Below are positions 35,129-42,978 of a DNA stretch of 64,000 nt, in pieces. The position numbers and the translations under genes are program-made. Every line of letters starts with the position of its first letter. The first letter of the stretch is position 1. The DNA is taken from the NCBI RefSeq assembly GCF_036226405.1, contig NZ_CP108464.1, positions 3,472,001 to 3,536,000 on the forward strand. Reading direction: 5' to 3'. Source of the stretch: Streptomyces sp. NBC_01260 (GTDB lineage: Bacteria; Actinomycetota; Actinomycetes; Streptomycetales; Streptomycetaceae). Below the pieces are notes generated by a model. The model did no database searches and was not told the origin of the DNA. It worked only from the letters and a program-made list of their open reading frames with translations.

Positions 35129-35755
35129 TCACCTCCCCGTCGGCTTCGCCCGTACGTGCATCCGCTCCCCCTGCGGTCCGAACAGGCTGAGGAACTCCAC
35201 CGGTTCCGGTCCGACGTTGCCCCACCAGTGCGGTGTACGCGTGTCGAACTCGGCCACCTCACCCGCCTTCAGCACCAGGTCGTGTTCGCCGAGCACCAGC
35301 CGCAGCCGCCCCGACAGCACGTACAGCCACTCGTACCCCTCGTGCACCCGCTGCTCGACCGGCCCCGGCGGGCCCGTCAGACCGGGCATGACCTGCTTGT
35401 ACGCGTTCACCCCACCGATGTGCCGGGTCAGCGGCACGAACGTCATGCCGTGCCGGTTGAACGGGCGGAACGTGACCCGCGGATCACCGGTGTCCGGCGC
35501 GCCGACGAGTTCGTCCAGCTGCACCCCGTACGCCTTCGCCAGCGGGAGCAGCAGCTCCAGGGTCGGCTTACGGCCGCCGGACTCCAGCCGGGACAGCGTG
35601 CTGAGCGAGATCCCGGTGGTCTCGCTCAGCTGGGCCAGCGTCGTACCGCGCTCCGTCCGCAGCGCGCGCAGGCGTGGCCCCACGCCCGTCAGGACGGAAG
35701 AGAACTCGTCGTCCGCCGTGCCGCCGTCTTCCGCCCCGTGCTCATGTGCCGCCAT
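35129..35755 (-). CDS. XRE-family regulator with cupin domain
   Basis: This 208-aa protein has an N-terminal XRE HTH (LRALRTERGTTLAQLSETTGISLSTLSRLESGGRKPTLELLLPLAKAYG, residues ~30-80) and a C-terminal small-molecule-binding cupin (VHEGYEWLYVLSGRLRLVLGEHDLVLKAGEVAEFDTRTPHWWGN). This is the layout of PuuR/SutR-type regulators. It probably senses a small metabolite. The target is unknown; no adjacent operon is obvious. Confidence 0.9.
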   Translation of the reverse strand: MAAHEHGAEDGGTADDEFSSVLTGVGPRLRALRTERGTTLAQLSETTGISLSTLSRLESGGRKPTLELLLPLAKAYGVQLDELVGAPDTGDPRVTFRPFNRHGMTFVPLTRHIGGVNAYKQVMPGLTGPPGPVEQRVHEGYEWLYVLSGRLRLVLGEHDLVLKAGEVAEFDTRTPHWWGNVGPEPVEFLSLFGPQGERMHVRAKPTGR

Positions 35756-35798
35756 TCCTCCATCATGCCTCTGCTTGCCGATCCGGCAACCGGCTTTG

Positions 35799-36455
35799 TC
35801 AGGCGGGGGCCTCGGGGGAGACGTCCGGCCCCATCATGGCCAGCGACATCCGGGTCAGCTCACTGGTCAGCCAGTCGCACGGCACCTGGCGCGGACGGCG
35901 CCCGTGGTGGGCGAGGAGCTCGTCGACGGAACGCGTCAGGACCTTCACGACGACCGTGAGATCACCGTCGGCCCCATGGCCCCGCTCCGCGGCGCGCTCG
36001 GCCTCGCGGGTCAGGAACTCGACCCACACCGACCGCCACATCGTGAGGTGGTCATCCATCGCCCGGCTCACCCCGAGCACTTCGACGAACGCCACCCTCG
36101 CCGCCCGCGAGTCCCGCGTGACGACCCGCACATAGGCGTCGAAGAGCCTTCGGAACCGTTCCTCCGTCGAACAGGTTTCCATGCCCTCGGCCGAGAGCTC
36201 CACCTCGACGGCCCGCATCCCGCCGATCGCCACCTCGTCGTACAGGTCGACGAGCAGGGCCTCTCGCGATTCGAACTCGCGGTAAAAATCTCGCGGTTGT
36301 ACGTTCGCTGCGGCGCAGAGATCCTCGACGGAGGTACGGGCGTACCCGTACACGGCGAACAAGGTACGCCCGGCGGCCATCAGTTGCTCACGGCAGCGCA
36401 CCGGGTCCCTCGTCGCCCGAACTCCGTCCCATCGGTCAACCATGGCGTCCACCAC
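35799..36455 (-). CDS. TetR-family transcriptional regulator
   Basis: This 218-aa protein has the TetR HTH (REQLMAAGRTLFAVYGYARTSVEDLCAAANVQPRDFYREFESREALLVDLYDEV) and an all-helical effector domain. The start GTG 36455 is supported by AGGAGG 7 nt upstream; the ATG at 36443 lies inside. The 'DFYREF' recognition helix differs from the acyl-CoA TetR in this window, so the two are unrelated in specificity. The target is unknown. Confidence 0.88.
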   Translation of the reverse strand: MVDAMVDRWDGVRATRDPVRCREQLMAAGRTLFAVYGYARTSVEDLCAAANVQPRDFYREFESREALLVDLYDEVAIGGMRAVEVELSAEGMETCSTEERFRRLFDAYVRVVTRDSRAARVAFVEVLGVSRAMDDHLTMWRSVWVEFLTREAERAAERGHGADGDLTVVVKVLTRSVDELLAHHGRRPRQVPCDWLTSELTRMSLAMMGPDVSPEAPA

Positions 36456-36548
36456 CGGTCCTCCTCAGTCCGTCCAGGCCCCCGGGCCCACTCTCCTCGC
36501 TCCACCGCGTCAGCGGTGGAACCGCCACACCGCGAACGGCCGTACGCC

Positions 36549-36878
36549 TCAGCCGGCGCCGCCGGCCGCATCCTCCGCGAGGACTGCCGCGACCCGCTCC
36601 CGCCAGGCCAGCGGCTCGGGCACTTCGAAGCCCTCGCGCTGATCGGGTGCGCAGACAGCCCACTTGGCCGAGCGCGCCCGCCACGCGGCCTCCTGCGCAC
36701 ACGGTGGGCACACCGTCTCGTCGCCCCGGGGCCGGAACACGTGCTCCCACCCCGGCCCCTCACAGGTGACAGGCGGCCGGGGCGCGGGTGCCGCGGGGGC
36801 GGGGTCCGCCACGCACACCGGCTCGGTGGAGGCCCTCGGCTCGGTGTTGGCAGCGCCCCCGGGGACCGCCCCATGCAC
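36549..36878 (-). CDS. Small hypothetical protein with Cys pairs
   Basis: This frame gives up to 109 residues from a GTG. The first 35 residues are Ala/Pro-rich. The rest looks folded: VTCEGPGWEHVFRPRGDETV, CPPCAQEAAWRARSAKWAVC, EVPEPLAWRERVAAVLAE. The CxxC and nearby Cys suggest a small zinc-binding module. No ribosome site is seen at 36878, so the true start may be internal. The function is unknown. Confidence 0.45.
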   Translation of the reverse strand: MHGAVPGGAANTEPRASTEPVCVADPAPAAPAPRPPVTCEGPGWEHVFRPRGDETVCPPCAQEAAWRARSAKWAVCAPDQREGFEVPEPLAWRERVAAVLAEDAAGGAG

Positions 36879-36905
36879 AAAAACACACAGAGCGTGATGA
36901 CACGA

Positions 36906-37331
36906 TCACGGTACATCACACGCCTCTCGCTCCACCACACCCGCCAGAAGCTCGAACAGCAGTTCCGCATCCACGAACGGGACTTGGGCGGTGGGCAGCG
37001 AACGCCAGTCCAGCGGATACGTCAGCCCATTCAGCGCGGGCACCCCGACGAACGCCGCCCGCGCCCGCACCAACGCCTCGACCCCGGCGGGCCAGCGAAA
37101 GGCACCGGCGCTTCCCGGCGGCAGCAGAAAGAACATACTCCGCTCCCCGATCCGCGACCGGACGATGGGCCCGGCCTCGAAATCCGTGAACTGCATGATC
37201 TCGTAGGCCACTTGCTCGCCCAGGCAGCCGACGATCCGTACGGCGTCGAAGTGAATCCCCGCATGGCGGAGGGCGTGCCCGCTCGCGGGAATCCATGCAG
37301 GCATCGGGTCGGGTGAAGTTTTCGGTTCCAT
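36906..37331 (-). CDS. Conserved hypothetical protein of WhiJ-type cluster
   Basis: This 141-aa protein starts at ATG 37331 (EPKTSPDPMPAWIPASGHAL) and contains AGIHFDAVRIVGCLGEQVAY, SRIGERSMFFLLPPGSAGAF and GLTYPLDWRSLPTAQVPFVD. The alternating hydrophobic pattern suggests a compact alpha/beta domain. It is divergent from an XRE regulator with DUF5753-like C-terminus and DUF397 protein, a set that recurs in Streptomyces (WhiJ/AbaA-like clusters that modulate development). The biochemical role is unknown. Confidence 0.65.
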   Translation of the reverse strand: MEPKTSPDPMPAWIPASGHALRHAGIHFDAVRIVGCLGEQVAYEIMQFTDFEAGPIVRSRIGERSMFFLLPPGSAGAFRWPAGVEALVRARAAFVGVPALNGLTYPLDWRSLPTAQVPFVDAELLFELLAGVVEREACDVP

Positions 37332-37412
37332 ACGTAGAGCGTCGACATCTGCACGTACCGTGACCAGGGACACAAGGCATCTGTGCACGGCTGTGCACTT
37401 GGGGGGTGAGCT

Positions 37413-38225
37413 GTGCACTCCGATGGGCGCGGCGGCAGTAACGCGGAGATGTTCGGCACGCTGCTGCGGTTCTACCGCGAACGGGCGGGCCTGTCGCAGG
37501 AGTCGCTGGGCGCGAAGATCGGTTTCTCGAAGTCGCAGGTCGCGATGGTGGAGCGGGGGGAACGGCCGCCGAGGGGAGACTTCACTCCACTCGCTGACGC
37601 CGCGCTCGGCGCGGGCGGTGCCCTGACAGCAGCAGCCGAGGAGCTGACCTTCAGCCGGGTGGCTTCCTGGTTCGAGCCGTTCGCCGAGGAAGAGGCCAAG
37701 GCCAGGGCGCGCTACGAATACGAGTCCAACGTCATGCCCGGACTGCTGCAGATCGAGGAGCACGCACGTGCCGTGTTCAGCGGAGCCTGCCCGCCCCTTG
37801 ATGACGATGAGATCGAGGGATTGATCGCCGGCCGTCTCGCACGTCAGGCCATGCTGACCCGCAAACCGGCGCCGGACATCAGTTTCGTCCTGGAACTCAG
37901 CGCGCTCCTTCGCCCCATCGGCGGACGGCACGTGCACCGGGCGCAACTTCAGCGCGTTCTTGAGGTTGCGGAGCTGCGTCACGTACATATTCAGGTGATG
38001 TCACCTCAGCGGGAGACACACGGCGGACTGAGTGGGTCCTTCGTCCTGCTGGAGACCGACGATCGGCATCGGCTGGCGTACTTGGAGGTCCAGAACTGCA
38101 ACTTCCTTGTCAGTGAACAGGCCCACCTGGGAACCCTGTTCGCCAGATATGGCATTGTGCGAACGCAGGCTCTCGGACCGGAAGAGTCACGGAAGCTGAT
38201 TGAGCAGGCAGCAGAGAGACTATGA
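37413..38225 (+). CDS. XRE regulator with DUF5753 domain (WhiJ/Scr1-like)
   Basis: This 270-aa protein has an N-terminal HTH (LLRFYRERAGLSQESLGAKIGFSKSQVAMVERGERPP, residues ~17-55). The long DUF5753 domain has SRVASWFEPFAEEEAKARARYEYESNVMPGLLQIEEHARAV and QVMSPQRETHGGLSGSFVLLE. These regulators pair with small DUF397 proteins and are treated as toxin-antitoxin-like or developmental switches. GTG 37413 has GGGGGG about 6 nt upstream. Its stop overlaps the DUF397 start as ATGA. Confidence 0.9.
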   Translation: MHSDGRGGSNAEMFGTLLRFYRERAGLSQESLGAKIGFSKSQVAMVERGERPPRGDFTPLADAALGAGGALTAAAEELTFSRVASWFEPFAEEEAKARARYEYESNVMPGLLQIEEHARAVFSGACPPLDDDEIEGLIAGRLARQAMLTRKPAPDISFVLELSALLRPIGGRHVHRAQLQRVLEVAELRHVHIQVMSPQRETHGGLSGSFVLLETDDRHRLAYLEVQNCNFLVSEQAHLGTLFARYGIVRTQALGPEESRKLIEQAAERL

Positions 38226-38401
38226 GCACTCACCTCAAGTGGTTCAAGAGCAGCCACAGCGGCCCAGAGGGCGGCAACTGCGTCGAGGTGGCCACCGGCC
38301 CCCACGCCATCCACGTCCGCGACTCCAAGGACCTCACCGTCCCCTTCCTCAGCGTCTCCCCCGCCGCCTGGTCGGCCTTCCTCACGTACACGGTGGTCTA
38401 G
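38222..38401 (+). CDS. DUF397 protein
   Basis: This 59-aa DUF397 protein has the family signature KWFKSSHSGPEGGNCVEVA and HVRDSKD near residue 32, ending AAWSAFLTYTVV. The ATG overlaps the regulator stop. It is the cognate small partner of the WhiJ/Scr1-like regulator. The last base of its TAG stop codon is the first base of the IS5-family element, so the insertion has not changed the protein. Confidence 0.9.
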   Translation: MSTHLKWFKSSHSGPEGGNCVEVATGPHAIHVRDSKDLTVPFLSVSPAAWSAFLTYTVV

Positions 38402-39495
38402 GGCCTGTATCGAGTCGTGATCAATCTGCGGGATTCGCCGTCGCTTCGGGGGCGGATCCTGTAGTCCGGTGTGCATGACGCGGAGACAGCTGACGGACGA
38501 GGAGTGGGGGTACGTGGAGCCGTACTTGCCGATCGGCGAGTACGGGCCGTACCCCACGAAACTGCGCGAGCAGTTCGAGGGTGTGATCTGGAAGTTCCGC
38601 TCGGGCGCGCAGTGGCGGGAGATGCCGGCCGAGTTCGGCGCTTGGCCCACCGTGTACAACCGGTTCCGCCAGTGGCGGGATGCCGGGGTCTTCGAGAACC
38701 TGCTGGAAGGTCTGATCGCGAAGGCTGCGGAGCGGGGCGAGGTGGACCTTTCGCTGGTCAGCGTGGACTCCACCACTACACGTGCCCACCACGACGCCGC
38801 CGGGATGCGCCTTGATCCGGAGACGCTGGACGCCCTGGAGAAGGCGGCCGAGGAGGAGAGGACCCGCTCAAAGGGGGCGACAGCGAGGAACAAGTCGGGC
38901 AGGACACCGACGTCGAGGCCCGGCGGGTCGAACGGCGACGCGTCCGGCGACGCCGCAAGCTCCGCCTGAAGGCCGCCCTGCTCGGCCGCTCGCGGGGCGG
39001 GCAGACCAGCAAGGTCCACGTCGCTGCCGACCGCAAGTGCAGACCGCTCGTCCTCACGCTCACCGCCGGACAGGCCGCCGACAGCCCGCAGTTCATCCCC
39101 GTGCTCAACAAGGTGCGGGTTCGCCTCCCGGTCGGCCGTCCCCGAACCCGGCCCGACGCGGTCGCCGGAGACAAGGCGTACTCCTCCCGAGGCAACCGCG
39201 CCTACCTGCGCAAACGCAGCATCAAGGCAGCCATCCCGGAGAAGAAGGACCAGACCGCCAACCGGAAGAAGAAAGGCCGCCGGGGCGGCCGGCCCCTCAC
39301 CCACGACGCCGAGCTCTACAAGGACCGCAACACCGTCGAGCGCCTGATCAACAGGCTGAAGGCATGGCGCGGCATCGCCACCCGCTACGACAAGACCCCC
39401 GAGAGCTACCTCGCCGGACTCCACCTCCGCGCCTCCATGATCTGGATCAAGGACCTCACGCGAACCACTCATTGATCACAACTCAATACAGGCCC
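38401..39495 (+). mobile_element. IS5-family insertion sequence (1095 bp)
   Basis: Terminal inverted repeats begin GGGCCTGTAT and extend about 25 bp with two mismatches (left GGGCCTGTATCGAGTCGTGA, right complement GGGCCTGTATTGAGTTGTGA). A TA target duplication is present on both sides (38399-38400 and 39496-39497). Inside is a two-frame DDE transposase. Both ends and the catalytic residues are intact, so the element may still be active. It separates a DUF397 gene from the downstream gene of the cluster. Confidence 0.9.
38475..39475 (+). CDS. IS5-family transposase made by -1 frameshift (OrfA/OrfB)
   Basis: OrfA (ATG 38475 to stop 38969, 164 aa) begins TRRQLTDEEWGYVEPYLPIG and carries the first catalytic Asp in LVSVDSTTTRAHHDAAG. 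OrfB lies in the -1 frame and continues as DSEEQVGQDTDVEARRVERR, with the second Asp in AVAGDKAYSSRGNR and the Glu in DRNTVERLINRLKAWRG, ending at 39475. The run AAAGGGGGC at 38870-38878 is the probable slippage site, as in IS427-group elements. The fused product is about 333 aa. Confidence 0.88.
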
Positions 39496-39502
39496 TAGCA
39501 CG

Positions 39503-40112
39503 ATGTCCTGGTTCGACGAACTGCCCGAGGTCATCACCCGAGCCGACTTCGGAGCCCTGGTGGCGCGGCCGCCGCGCAATATCGAACTCATGGCGTCCAG
39601 GGGGCTGGCCGCAGATCCCGCGTACCGCAATCGCAACAAGTTCGTGTGGGGAGGCGGCCGCGCTCGGCTGGTTCCGTTCCCTCCAGGAGCACGCGGTGAT
39701 CGTGCCCGCGAACGCTCAGGTCATGGCGGATCTGGCCGCACACGGCGCGTACGTATGCCCTCTCGACAGCAAACACGTGGGCCTCGCCCGCCCCAAGATG
39801 CTCGTGATGTACCGGCCGGGCGGCCAAGGCCGGGTCTTCGGCGTCGATGCGGTCGAGACCGTCAACCAACAGATCGACGGCACGCGCGAGGCGACCGCGC
39901 GGACGCGGCAGATCGTGCGCGACGGAGAGCCCCTGGACGCCTGGCAGAGGCCGTGGACCGTCTTCCACCTCAGGGAGGCCGGGGCGATCGGAAAGATCAC
40001 ACCCGGAATTCAGCAGGGCCGCTACCTACGGCTGGACGACGTCCTGGACGCGCTGACGACCGACCATCTCGCGGTCCCCACGCTCGACGAGGCTTTCCCC
40101 GCCCGGAAGTAG
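39503..40112 (+). pseudogene. Conserved hypothetical gene split by a frameshift
   Basis: The first 52 codons (SWFDELPEVITRADFGALVA, RPPRNIELMASRGLAADPAY, NKFVWGGG) are in one frame. The sense sequence then continues in the next frame: ALGWFRSLQEHAVIVPANAQ, VMADLAAHGAYVCPLDSKHV, and on to LDEAFPARK at 40112. The switch falls around 39650-39665 in GGGGAGGCGGCCGCG, where one extra base would explain it. Without the IS, its ATG would lie 4 bp after the DUF397 stop, so it was probably co-expressed with the WhiJ-type cluster. The function is unknown. Confidence 0.6.
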
Positions 40113-40134
40113 CGACGATGTCCGGTGTCCGGTG

Positions 40135-40533
40135 TCATCGAGCGAACTTCGCGAGGGCGGCCGGGGTGACCGGAGTGAAGAAGTTGACGAGGTTGCCGTC
40201 GGGATCGCGGAAGAGCAGCGCCCGGTTTCCCCAGGGCATCGTCGTCGGCTCGTTGACGAAGTCGGTGACGAGGCCGGTCAGGTTCTCGTACACCCGGTCC
40301 ACGTCCTCCACGAGGAACTCGAGGATCACGCTGTGGTTGTCCGCCGGGCGGGCGGAGCCCGGAGCGAACATCGGGACGGTGCGGACGTCGGCGATCGCGA
40401 GCGTGACGCCGGGGGTACTGAGCTCGGCGAAGTCCTCGGTGGCCCAGACGGCAGGCACCCCCGTCGCCTTCTCGTAGAACTCGACGAGACGCGCGACGTC
40501 GCCGGTGATGATGCGGATCGAGACGAATTCCAT
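40135..40533 (-). CDS. VOC-family (glyoxalase-like) protein
   Basis: This 132-aa single vicinal-oxygen-chelate protein has IRIITGDVARLVEFYEKATG at the N-terminus, SVILEFLVEDVDRVYENL in the middle and ALLFRDPDGNLVNFFTP at the C-terminus. The last is the usual metal-binding strand, with Asn in place of the common Glu. It is divergent from a WYL regulator, which probably controls it. It may be a small-molecule binding or resistance protein. Confidence 0.87.
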   Translation of the reverse strand: MEFVSIRIITGDVARLVEFYEKATGVPAVWATEDFAELSTPGVTLAIADVRTVPMFAPGSARPADNHSVILEFLVEDVDRVYENLTGLVTDFVNEPTTMPWGNRALLFRDPDGNLVNFFTPVTPAALAKFAR

Positions 40534-40625
40534 GGTGTTCTCCCAGGTCGGTGGAGCCGCTGCACTCCGCAGGCTAGGACGAATAGAGGACAGAATCGGC
40601 CCGGTATCCGCGTTAGCCTTTGAAC

Positions 40626-41615
40626 ATGTCCCGACCCACCGTGCGCGTGCTGACCCTCCTGGAGCTGCTGCAGTCGGGCGGCATCCGGACGGTGGCTGAA
40701 CTCGCCGACCGGCTCGGCGTGGACGGGCGGACCGTGCGGCGGTACGTGGAGCAGCTGATCGACCTCGACGTGCCGGTGGAAGCGGTGCGGGGCCGCTACG
40801 GCGGGTACCGGCTCGCCCCCGGATACCGCTTGCCCCCGCTCATGCTCAGCGACGACGAGGCGCTCGCCGCGCTGCTCGGCCTGGTCGCGGGCCGTCGAAC
40901 GGGGCTGATGACGACGGCGGACACGGCGAGCGAGACGGCGGCGGCCAAGATCCGCAGGGTGCTGCCCGCGCGCGTGGCCCGCAGGCTCGACACGGTGCTG
41001 GAATCCCTCGCGTTCACGGTTGCGGCCGGTGAGTTCGCCCATCCGGACGCCGAGGTGCTGCTCACCGTCGCCGACGCGGTACGGCACCGCCGGCCGCTCT
41101 CGATCAGGTACACCGACCGCGACGGCCGGCGCAGCGAACGCCCGCTGCACGCGTACGGGATCGTCGCCCACTCGGGCCGGTGGTACGTCACGGGCGCGGA
41201 CCCCGAGATCGGCGAGGACCGGACTTTCCGGCTCGATCGCATCGCGGGCGCGAGGACCCTGCCCGGCTCGTTCGAGACGCCCGCCGGACTTGATCCTGCC
41301 CAGCGTGTGCTGTCGGGGTTCGCCACGGCCGAGTACCGGTACGAGGTGACGTTGCGAATCCACGGAACGGTCGAGCAGATCCGCGCCCGCCTTCCGGCGA
41401 GCGTGGCGACCCTGGAAGAGGTCGCGCCCGCGGAGGGTGCGGATCCGGCGACCGGGCCTTGGCAGCGGGTCGAGCTACGGGTGGAGGAGCTCGACTGGCT
41501 GCCGCCGGTACTCGCCTCACTTGACCGGCCGTTCGTCATCGAGCGCCCCGATGAACTGCGCGGCCTGGTCATCGCGCTCGCCGACCGCCTCGCGTCCCGC
41601 GCCCGCCGGGCCTGA
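40626..41615 (+). CDS. HTH/WYL-domain transcriptional regulator
   Basis: This 329-aa protein is of the YafY/DeoR-like WYL group. It has an N-terminal HTH (VLTLLELLQSGGIRTVAELADRLGVDGRTVRRYVEQLI), then RGRYGGYRLAPGYRLPPLMLS. The WYL domain contains IRYTDRDGRRSERPLHAYGIV and GRWYVTGADPEIGEDRTFRLDRI. A C-terminal WCX-like extension follows. The ATG at 40626 is used. The 92-bp gap to the divergent VOC gene has a direct repeat (AGGAC...AGGAC, 40576-40592) that could be its site. Confidence 0.9.
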   Translation: MSRPTVRVLTLLELLQSGGIRTVAELADRLGVDGRTVRRYVEQLIDLDVPVEAVRGRYGGYRLAPGYRLPPLMLSDDEALAALLGLVAGRRTGLMTTADTASETAAAKIRRVLPARVARRLDTVLESLAFTVAAGEFAHPDAEVLLTVADAVRHRRPLSIRYTDRDGRRSERPLHAYGIVAHSGRWYVTGADPEIGEDRTFRLDRIAGARTLPGSFETPAGLDPAQRVLSGFATAEYRYEVTLRIHGTVEQIRARLPASVATLEEVAPAEGADPATGPWQRVELRVEELDWLPPVLASLDRPFVIERPDELRGLVIALADRLASRARRA

Positions 41616-41666
41616 CCGTCAGGGAACAACAACACCCATGTACCGGGGCGCCGTTGGGGCTCCGCG

Positions 41667-42410
41667 TCAGGCCCGGCCGAGGACGCAGAACTCGTGGCCC
41701 TCCGGGTCGGCCAGGCACGTCCACGGGACGTCGCCCTGGCCGAGGTCGAGGTCGGTGGCGCCGAGGGTCCGCAGCCGGGCCACCTCAGCCGCTTTGTCGT
41801 CACCGGGGTAGGGCAGCAGGTCGATGTGGACGCGGTCCGGCACGGTCTTCACGCCGGGCATGCGGAGGAACTCCAGATACGGGCCGACACCCTTGGCGGA
41901 GCGCAGCACCGCGTGGTCGTCCGTCACCTCGTGCAGGGTCCAGTCCACCGCCTCGCCCCAGAACCGGACCATGGCCCGCGGATCCACGCAGTCGACCACC
42001 ACCCGGGCGATCGGCCCGGTGTCCCGGTAGATCTCCCGGGGCTCCAGCACGCAGAACTCGTTGCCCTCCGGGTCGGCGAGGACCGTCCACGGCACGTCGC
42101 CCTGGCCCACCTGGGCGGGCGTCGCACCGAGAGCCACCAGGCGCGCGACCAGCTCCGCCTGGTGGGCCGCCGAGGTGGTGGCGAGATCGAGGTGCACACG
42201 GTTCTTTGTCGCCGTCCTGGCCTCGGGGACGGTGACGACGTCGATGCAGACGGCGGCCGGGTCCGGCCAGTTGAAGCCGCCGCCGGGTTCGACGTTGGTC
42301 ACGCCGGGCCCCTCGCTGGACACACCCCAGCCGAGCGCCTCCGCCCAGAACCGGCCGACCGCCGAGTCGTCAAGAGCCTTTATGTTCACCTGAACGGGTC
42401 GCAGTGCCAT
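41667..42410 (-). CDS. Two-domain VOC-family protein
   Basis: This 247-aa protein is made of two tandem VOC domains with parallel motifs: NRVHLDLATT...GATPAQVGQGDVPWTVLADPEGNEFCVLEP in the first and DRVHIDLLPY...GATDLDLGQGDVPWTCLADPEGHEFCVLGRA in the second. The repeated HxDL and EFCVL strands carry the metal ligands. ATG 42410 fits the family start (LRPVQVNIKALDDSAVGRFW). The substrate is unknown; relatives act in detoxification or drug binding. Confidence 0.9.
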   Translation of the reverse strand: MALRPVQVNIKALDDSAVGRFWAEALGWGVSSEGPGVTNVEPGGGFNWPDPAAVCIDVVTVPEARTATKNRVHLDLATTSAAHQAELVARLVALGATPAQVGQGDVPWTVLADPEGNEFCVLEPREIYRDTGPIARVVVDCVDPRAMVRFWGEAVDWTLHEVTDDHAVLRSAKGVGPYLEFLRMPGVKTVPDRVHIDLLPYPGDDKAAEVARLRTLGATDLDLGQGDVPWTCLADPEGHEFCVLGRA

Positions 42411-42558
42411 GCCGGCGATCCTATGCGCCCGCTCAATCCCGCCGGCCCTTCCCGTACTCCAGCCGGACTTCTGGCCGAGCCCATCTCGCATTCAGTAGCC
42501 ACTCCTCCCGGATCCTCGGCCAGGCAATCGATCCCCCGTTCACACTGAAGGGCCGTCC

Positions 42559-42978
42559 ATGAACCCCCGCGCCAAGGTCTACCCCCGCCTGCCGCCCACC
42601 GTGGGCACGTTGGTCTTCGCCGGCCGGTCCTACTCCCGTCCGGTCATCGACTACAGCCGCAGCCCGCACCTCCACCCGGTTCTGCAGGAACTGTTCGACT
42701 CCCTCTGGTCCGACAAGCGGGTCCCGCACGCGGGTCGCTGCGTCGAGGCCGCACTCGTCTCCGACCGGATGTGGGCGATGCAGGAACACTGGGGTGACCG
42801 GCGGATGGACGACTTCTGGGTCGGGGAGTTCTTCGAATCCGCCGCCACGACCATCACCGTGACCCGTGCGGGCCGGGTGGACGACCCGGCACACGGCACA
42901 TACGAACCACCCTGCTCGTCCTGCACCGTGATGCTCGACTACTTCCGGATCGGCGCAGGCCCGGAACCCCTGCGCTGA
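42559..42978 (+). CDS. YwqJ-like deaminase-fold protein
   Basis: This 139-aa protein shows the zinc-deaminase signature HAGRCVEAALVSDRMWAM near residue 57 (His, then Glu) and PPCSSCTVMLDYF near 117 (PCxxC). This is the pattern of the YwqJ/BURPS668-type deaminases, often found as C-terminal toxin domains of secreted polymorphic proteins. Here it stands alone, with no export domain or adjacent immunity gene. Its 3' end overlaps the convergent nuclease-like gene by 40 nt. Confidence 0.7.
   Translation: MNPRAKVYPRLPPTVGTLVFAGRSYSRPVIDYSRSPHLHPVLQELFDSLWSDKRVPHAGRCVEAALVSDRMWAMQEHWGDRRMDDFWVGEFFESAATTITVTRAGRVDDPAHGTYEPPCSSCTVMLDYFRIGAGPEPLR

Noticed and set aside
36964..37988. Long minus-strand extension of the 141-aa protein through the XRE regulator gene
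   Set aside because: The part beyond 37331 is antisense to the HTH/DUF5753 gene and has no family similarity.
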